This document shows, piece by piece, positions 10,701 through 19,700 of a stretch of 43,980 nt of DNA. Where the stretch lies: NCBI GenBank assembly GCA_013153865.1, contig JAADDR010000054.1, forward strand, positions 1 to 43,980, given 5' to 3'. The position numbers were made by a program, and so were the translations under genes. This DNA is from Chlorobiota bacterium. GTDB taxonomy: Bacteria > Bacteroidota > Bacteroidia > Bacteroidales > JAADGE01. Every line of letters begins with the position of its first letter. Positions within the stretch are counted from its first letter, which is position 1. The notes under the pieces are model-generated. The model saw only the letters and a list, made by a program, of their open reading frames with translations. It was not told the origin of the DNA and made no database searches.

Positions 10701-13700
10701 CGTAATATTTGCATCATCTGAACAATCTCCGTTATCTATAGTCCAAACGAAAGTATTATTTCCTTCGGCAAGATTATGAGCATCCGTGTTGTATAAAGTA
10801 ACATCATCAAAAGTTACTCCGGGAGTAAATGTAGTCCAAATACCGTTTTCACCCGGAGCGGGATTATTTCCCGTTAAGGTTATATTTCCGTCGCAAGTTA
10901 AAGCATCGGCAGCTGTTGCACTTACCGATCTGTTAACTATAACAACATCGTCATATACCGAGCAACTTCCTTTTGTTACCGTCCAACGGAAGGTATTGTT
11001 TCCGTTAGGTAATCCGGAGATGCGCGTTGTTTCCGACAATGAATTGTCTATTACAACACCGCCGATTCCCATATATGTCCAATATCCTGTACCTTGGAAA
11101 GGATACATTGCCGTAACCGGCGTAGCATTTAAGGTTGTAGTATCCGCACAAAGTAATTGGTCAGGACCTGCTTCAGCCGCAACAATATTGTTAATAATGG
11201 TAACATCGGCCGAACTGCTGCAAGATCCGTTAGATATAGTCCATGTGAATATATTTACTCCGGGATCCAGTCCTGTAACTAATGTTTGATAATTTGTCGG
11301 ATTTGCAAATGTCCCGTTTCCCGTATTTAATGACCAGAGTCCTGTTCCGTATGAAGGAACATTACCTTGAAGGACGACCGAACTTGTGCAAACTTCTCTG
11401 TTTGCAGGTCCGGGAGCCGTAATAACGGCAATATCCGGATTTGTATTTTCTATTGTAATATCGTCGTAATTAGTACATATATCTCTTGTAACCGTCCAAC
11501 GGAAAACGTTATCGCCCTGTGCCAATCCTGTAACCGTTGCATTATATTGTGTTGAATTGGAAATAATACCGCTTCCTCCTATAAGAGTCCAATAACCTGT
11601 TCCGGGAGCCGGGTCGTCGGCATTAAACGTATAAGAATCTACACAATCCGATACGTCCGGTCCTGCACTTAAATCGAAATTATTATTAGTTACTGTTATT
11701 GTGGTATTATCGTTACAAGTTCCGTTATCAACAGTCCATTTCAATGTAGTGGTAGATCCGTTCGGCACACCGGTAATTGTCGTATTATATAATGTACTCG
11801 GTGCCGTAACGGTTCCTCCTCCGGCTATTATTTCCCAATATCCCGTACCTCCGAAAGAAGCAGGGTCATTACCGGTTAAAGTAAAGTCTCCGTCGCATTC
11901 GCTTAAATCGCTTGCAACCGCCGTAACGGAGTTGTTTATTATCTGAACCAAATCAGAAGCCGAACAGTTTCCTTTAGTTACGGTCCATTGGAATGTTGTT
12001 GTACCGCTTTGCAAAGCGGATACCTGAGTATTTGTCAATAAAGAATTTTGTATTATTGCCGAACTTCCGCTTAAATCGGTCCAATATCCCGTACCCTGTC
12101 CGGGATATATTACGGAAGGATCCGTGGCATTTAAAACGGTATTGTCGGTACATAATGTTTGGTCAGGACCGGCTACCGCCGCAACTTCATTATTTGTTAT
12201 AGTAATAATATCTTCGCTCGGAGCACAAGATCCTCTTTCTATAGTCCATTTAAATATATTATCTCCGGGAGTTAATCCGGTAACATTCATAATATAAGAA
12301 TCCGAAGCATCAACAAATGTACCTCCGCCGCTGATTACCGACCAAAAACGATTATCTCCGTAATACGGTACGGGTTGATTTGCCGTTAAAGTAATCGTAC
12401 CGTCGCAAGTTTCTGTATCTGCAGGACCGGTAATCAGTGCCGTACTCGGAGAATTATTAATAATATCGACATCAGCCGAGTTTTGGCATCCGTTTCTGTT
12501 TACCGTCCATGTATAAGTATTTGTTCCTTGCAATATTCCGGATACTACGGCAGTATTTGAAGATATGTCGCTGAAAGTTCCCGCACCTGCGGCAACAGTC
12601 CAATATCCGGTACCTGTCAAAGGATCATCGGCATTCATTGTTGCGGTATTTTGACAAATTGTTTGTGTAGTTCCGGCACTTAAATTAAAATTATTATTTG
12701 TAACGGTAATAGTAGTATTGTCGCTGCAAGTTCCGTTTGTAACGGTCCATCTTAAAGTTGTTACCGCTCCGTTCGGAACTCCTGTTACGGTAGTATTATA
12801 TAAAGTACTCGGAGCTGTTATTGTTCCGCTTCCGGCAACTATTTCCCAATATCCCGAACCTCCGGTATAAGTAGAAGGATCGTTACCGGTTAACGTAAAG
12901 TCGCCGTCGCATTCTTCCAAATCCGTTGCTACCGCTTCAACGGAATTATTTGTAATAAGAACATCATCGGATGCCGAACAAATACCTTGAGTAACAGTCC
13001 ATGTAAAAGTTGTTGTTCCGATAGGTAAACCGGTAACTTGAGTGGTCATTACCGAAGGATCAACTATTACGGCCGTATTTCCGGTAGTATTTGTCCATAT
13101 TCCGGTTCCTTGATTAGGATATATAACAGAAGGATCGGTAGCATTTAAATTAGTGTTATCCGCACAAAGCATTTGATCGGCTCCGGCAACTGCCGTTACT
13201 TCGTTATTAATAACGGTAATTTGATCTTGCGATGTACAAGTTCCGTTAGATATAGTCCAAGTTAAAACATTATTTCCGGGGTATAAATTATTAACGGTTG
13301 TTTGATAATTTAAACTGTTCGTAAAATATGCACCCGTCGGAGATGTTGAAATTGTCCACACACCGGTACCGAATACCGGGTTGGTTCCTTCAACGGCAAT
13401 CGAGTTTGTACAGACCTCTCTGTCGGAAGGAATGGGAGTAACAATTGTTGCAACGGTAGGCAAGTTATTTATTATTTTCACCGAATCAATTGCCGTACAA
13501 CCTCTTACAACATCAGTAACAGTCCAATAAAATACATTGTCTCCGGGGGTTAAACCCGTAACGGTTGAATTGTACAGAGTAGGAACGGTAACCGTTGCTC
13601 CTCCTGCAACTACCGACCATATTCCCGAGTATCCCGCACCGTGATCTTGAGCTCCGAGAGTTGCCGTTGATGAACATAAAGCTTGGTCGGGTCCGGCGGA

Positions 13701-16700
13701 AGTCGAAAATTCTCCGTTATCTATCGTAATATCTATGCTGTCTCTACATCCTGCCGTATTACTTACCAACCATCTGAAAGTATTAACTCCGGTTCCGAGA
13801 TTTGTTACGGAAGAAACGTTTAATGTCGGATCCGTAATTACGGGTGAGCCGGAAGACCCTATCAATGTCCATAACCCGTCTGCAGAACCGGGATTATTTC
13901 CGTCAAAAACAGCACTGTTCGTACAAACAACTTGGTCTGAAGCATTTGCATAGACCGCATTATTTGTAACATTAGCATCGTCAGAATCGGAACATCCTCC
14001 GAGAGACATAGTCCATCTGAACGTATTAAGTCCTTGTGTTAAGTTTGTAACTTTAGAATTATAAAAAGTCGGATTTACAACAGTACTTGTTCCCGTAATT
14101 ACTGACCATGTTCCCGTTCCTTGATACGGGAAATTCAGATTCGGGTCGGCAGCCAATAAATCGGTACTGTCGGCACAAACAAATTGCGGCAATCCGGCTT
14201 CAGCTATTACCATATTATTAGTCAATACGATATTATCGGATTTAGAACATCCGTTGTTAGTTACCGTCCATACAAATTCGTTATTTCCGGGTTGTAAACC
14301 TGTAACTGCTGTATTAATGTCGGTAGGATCAACAATTATTGTTGAAGCACCTCCGGCGTATATACTCCAAATTCCCGTACCTATCGGCGGAGCAGGGCTA
14401 ACCGATATAGTTGAATTTACACCGCAAACTTCTTTGTCTGCTTCCATGGTAAAGTCGTCCGGTTCGTTATTTATAATTTCAACTTCGTCGTCGGCAGAAC
14501 AATTTCCTTTTACAATATGCCATCTGAATCTGTTTTGTCCTTGTGCTAAATTTGTAACACCGGAATTATATAAAGTAGGAGTTGTAACAGTTCCTCCGCC
14601 AAAAGTAGTAAACCATTGTCCTGTTTCTCCGTTTGCCGGCACACCTCCGTTTAAAGTCGCTGTATTCGTACAAACACTGAAATCGGGGCCTGCATTGGAT
14701 GTTACGGTATTATTATCAACTTGAACCAAATCCGATGCATTACATCCGAAACGCGTAACATGCCATTCGAAGACGCTGTTAGGTTTCGGAATTCCCGTAA
14801 CGGCTGTATTGTATAAAGTAGGATCTTGAATTGTTCCTCCTCCGGAATATATAGTCCAATATCCTGAAGCACCTCCGACGGTTCCGGGCTGTTCTGCCGC
14901 AAGAATTATATCTCCGTCGCAAGTTTCGAGGAGGTTGGGATCAGTATTGACATCAGCATCTATCGTAAATTCATTATTCGTAATATCCAATGTACTTGAA
15001 GCATTACATCCTCCTTTTGTTATAGTCCACGTAAGATTGCTTATTTTAGAACCTACATTATTTAAGTTTCTGACAGTTGTATTATATAATGTGGGATTAT
15101 CAAATGTAACCGTTCCGGGAAATACCGACCATTGTCCCGTCGGGAAAGGAGCAGAACCGGTATTGTAAATATTCGGATCCGTAGCCGATAATACATACCA
15201 ATCTTGGCAAACAGCACTGTCGTTATCCGCAACACCGTGTAATATAGCATCTTGTCCTATTCGGTCATCGGCATCAGACATCACCATATTATTAAATACC
15301 GTAATTGTATCCGAAGACGTACATCCGTCATTATCTATAGTCCAAACAAAATATCTTGTCCCGAGACCTATGCCGGTAACATTAGTAACATTATCAGTCG
15401 GGGAAGCTATAGTTCCCGAAGGAACCGGGACTTCAGTCCAAAGACCTTGCCCCCATATCGGAACATTAGCTTGTAATGTCGTATAATCTTCGCATATTTC
15501 GTACGAATCGGGTAACGCGACTACCGAAGTTGTGGGTATTCTGACTTGAACAACAACTTGGTCGGAAGCTGAACACGTTTTTCCGTTATGTGTTGCGGAA
15601 ACATTCCAAGAATAAATATGGTCGCCGTTTTGCATTCCGGTAACAAGCGTATTATAAAGTGTAGGAGTTACAATAACGGACGGTCCGGGATTAATAACCG
15701 GAGACCAATATCCTGACATAGGCGGATTAACTTGTGTAGCGCCTAAATTATAAGTTGCTCCGGGTCCTTCGACACCGCAAACGAAGCCGTCGGAGCCGGC
15801 TTCGGCAACAACAGTGTTATTAAATACCGTCATGGTATCGGTTAATTCACATTGTCTGGTTATTCCTGCAACATAATCGCTGAAATCATGAACAGAATGC
15901 CATATGAAAGAAACTTCCGTTTGTTGGGGAATTCCGGTAACCGAAGTATTTGTAAGTGATGTATTTTCGAAAGTTACGATACCCGAAGGCCAAGCCGACC
16001 AATAACCTGAATAATATCCTTCTTGCCAGATATCGTTAGGCGGTACGGGGTCTTCAAAATACCAATGTCCCGTTACATTATTGGCATTTAAAGATGTAGA
16101 ATCATCACAAATTGTTTGGTCTAAATCGGCATTAGGAGCAGGCGGCAACAAATTCCAAACTACTATATCATCAGAGTTGCTGCATATTCCGTTAGTAAGA
16201 GTCCAAGTAAACGTATTTCGACCGGTAGACAGTCCTCTTACAATATCATTAGCCAAAGTAGAAGTATTTGTTCCTGAAGAAACGAAAGTTCCCGAACCTC
16301 CGAACCAAATACCCGTTGCACCGGCAGGAACATTAGCCGATAATTGTGCAGTATCGGCACACATATATATATCCGCGCCTGCATCCGCAACGATACCGCT
16401 GTATGTTACATTTAAAGTATCCGTTAAATCACAAACCAAAGGATTGGAATCTGTATATCCGGCATAAGGTCCTGTATATTCGTTAGTTACAGTCCACAGA
16501 AATGTATTTAAGCCGGAAGTTAAGTCTTGTGCCAAAGCATCGCAAGCAAAGAAAGTACAAGAATTTCCGACAATATGCGCACCTCCGGTAAGTACCGTCC
16601 AAGAAGCATCTGTATATCTTGCCGGAACATTTGCGGAAAGAACGGTATGGTCCACACAAACTTCCTGATCGGGACCGGCATCGGCATTAGAAGGACGCCC

Positions 16701-19700
16701 GCTGTATATATAAACATCATCAGACATCAAACAATTTAAATCATGGTTAATGATTGTCCACCTGTAAATATTAGTATATGCAGCCATATCCCTTACGGTA
16801 GTATTATGATCCGTAGGATCATCGAATACTCCGTTTCCGAAAATAGTAGTCCATTCTCCCGTTGTGTTATACACATGAGGCGGAGAGGAAAAAACAGTAT
16901 CGGGATCTGTTCCGTTTAAAGTATAATAATTTTCACAAACGGCATCATTTGTACCCGCTTGTACATCTTCAAAATCACCGAGAGAAGTTATTTCCACCGT
17001 ATCCGTAAGTTCGCAAACTATAGGATTCCCCTGAGAATCGGTAAAATTATTTCTTTTATGCCATACAAACTGTGTCATTCCGTCTTGTATAGGTTCCACA
17101 TGTGTATTAAAAGGCATATGAGTATCATTATCCGGTATTACATTGCCTGTTTCGGGGTCGTAGAAAGTTCCCACATCCGGTAATTGTTCCCACCAATGTT
17201 CTTGAGTACATGAAGCTTCGTCCAAAGCATCGAGGTTTACAACATTATCACAAACCGTTGTATCTATACCGGCATCCGGGGCCTCCGGTAAACCGTTAAG
17301 AACTCTGACTTGATCCGTAGATTCACAAGTACCTCTTCTGATAACCCATTCAAAAACATTAACGGCATTAACATTTGTCCACCAATCCGGGGTCCAAGGA
17401 GTACAGTTATAATCAAGATTTGATACTGAAGAATTTGCCAAAGTCGGGTCGGTAATAGTTGCTCCTCCCGCAATTACTCGCCAAAAACCGATTTCTCTGG
17501 TTGCATCATAATTACTTCCGTTTAAGTTGGGTAAATAAGTACTGCACACAATTGTATCATTCCCTGCATCGGCAGGTGTCGGAATGCTGTTTATTACTGT
17601 TATGGTATCCGAATCGGTACAAATTCCGTTAGAGATGGTCCAAATAATATTATTGGCTCCGGGATCCAAATTACTGACAGTTGTATTCCAAGATAAAGGA
17701 TTGTCAATATGAGAACCTCCCGATTGTACTGTCCAAAATCCGTTTGCAAAAACAGCAGGATTTGCTATATCTTGAGTTGAAGGATTATTTGCAGTAATTA
17801 AAGGAGAAGGATCCGTACATGATATTAAAGGATCTGTAGTTGAAATAACGGCATCAACCGACATATTATATATAGTAACAATATCGTCGGAAGAACAAAT
17901 ATCATGAGATACCGTCCATTGTAAAACATTTATTCCTCTCTGAAGATTTGTAACCAAAGTTGTATTTGAGTTAGGATTAACGATATTTCCGCTGCCGGTA
18001 GTAAAAGACCAAAGTCCTGTTTCTCCCGCCTCAAGCGGTGTAGCTGCAAGACTGTAATCATTTACGCATATAGTATCGTCAAGTCCGGCATCCACAACCG
18101 GAGGATAATAATAATTTACAGTAAGATCTGCCGTAGATTCCGGACAAGTTCCGTTTGTAATATGCCATGTAAATAAGTTAGCGCCTTCTTGTAAATTAGA
18201 TACACCTGTAGTAGCGTTATTAGCATCTGAAATAACCACACCTGCCGTAGAAGTTGTCCAATATCCTGATTCGTCAGGATCTGCGGCATCCGCCGGAGTA
18301 GCAATAATAGTATATGTACCGTCGCATGAAGTACTAGGGTTCGGAGTTGTTATTGTTGCCGTTGTAGGAATATTATTTTGAACATCAACACTTGCTTGTG
18401 CCGAACATCCGTTTACGGTTACTGTCCAAATATAGGTATTAACAACATCTTGATTGGAACCTGTAACTGTAGTGGTAGGAGCTGTAGCATCAGCGAAAAC
18501 TCCTCCCCCGGCTCCGACAGTCCAAACTCCCGTTCCTCCCAATGCCGCAGGGTCATTACCTTGAACAATAAAAGGTTCCGAACATATTTCAGCCGGAGCT
18601 CCGGCAGTTGCCCATACTTCTATAACGTCCACATTCATAATTGCATAATCCGAACATGTTTCTTTAGTAACAGTCCAACGGAATTGATTAGTATTGTAAT
18701 TTAAACCCGAAACGGCGGTTGTTCTGTTTGTAGGATTAGCAATAACCGGAACCGGTGAAGGAGAACCTTCGACGGTCCAAAGTCCTGTTTCTCCCGGATT
18801 TAAAGCATAATCGGCTTGCAGAGTCGCATTAGTTCCGCAAACATTTGTAATATCCGTTACCGAAGCAACAACGGTATTATTAACAATCACAACATCGTCC
18901 CAAACTTGGTAGCTTCCGTCCGAATTTGATAAAGTCCAACGGAAAGTATTACTGTTGTTCGGAGCAAGTCCGCTGTTAAGTCCGGTAACTAAAGTATTAT
19001 AAAGCGTAGGATCGGCAAAAACGCCTGCTCCGTCTATAACAGACCAAGTTCCGGTATATCCGCTCGGAGGTTGGTTTCCGTTAAGAACATATGAATTATC
19101 CACGCAGGTAGTGTCATCTACGCCTGCATTAGCCGTAACACCCGAAGTTATTACAAGATTCCATGATTGATTAACAGTTGAAGTTCCGTCCGAAACGGAT
19201 ATTGTAATCGAATTATTTAAAGCTGCTCCGCTCGGGGGTGTTCCGGATAATGTTGCGGTACCGTCGCCGTTATCCGTAAGTGTAAGCCAAGAAGGTATTG
19301 TTACGGCAGAAATTGTCAGAGGATCGCCGTCAGCATCGGTTGTTGTAATACTGTAAGTATAAAGTACGTTTTCAGAGCCTGTGGTAACAGGTGTTGAAGT
19401 AAATTCCGGGTCATCGTTAACCGCAGTAATGTTTATATTGAAATCGGTAGCGGATATAGAGCCTCCGCTGCCGTCCGAAACCTTAAAAGTAAAAGAATCA
19501 GTTGTTCCTTCAGAACCGTCATGCGAATATGTTAAAGCATTTGCGTCTATATCAGCTTGAGTGAACGTGCCGTTAAGAGCTAAAACAGTTCCGCTTACGG
19601 AGAGAGTTCCGTGAAGAGGTAAAGCCGTAACGGTAAAAACAATTTCGGAAGCAGTATTATCGACATCGGTAACTTGTAACAAAGCGTTGGAGATTATATT

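Larger units (their letters stand above)
6058..19140 (-). repeat. Array of about 51 PKD/Ig-like protein repeats (~85 aa, ~256 nt each)
   Basis: I counted about 51 repeats by hand, using the FRWTV/xWTV strand and the paired cysteines as phase markers. The array runs through the in-frame TGA, which falls in about repeat 45. Repeats 7-13 are longest and most diverged, with insertions such as DPVPPNDIWQEG. The middle and promoter-distal repeats are more uniform. Linkers cycle through endings such as NNEV, NNSV, NNNF and NNSP. The array ends where LPPIARF begins the first true PKD domain. Counts and edges are approximate. Confidence 0.85.

Noticed and set aside
10786-11289. Plus-strand ORFs inside the giant gene (for example 10786-11289, 14254-14724, 5460-5786)
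   Set aside because: They are antisense shadows of the repeat array; their products are compositionally odd and themselves periodic, with no start signals.
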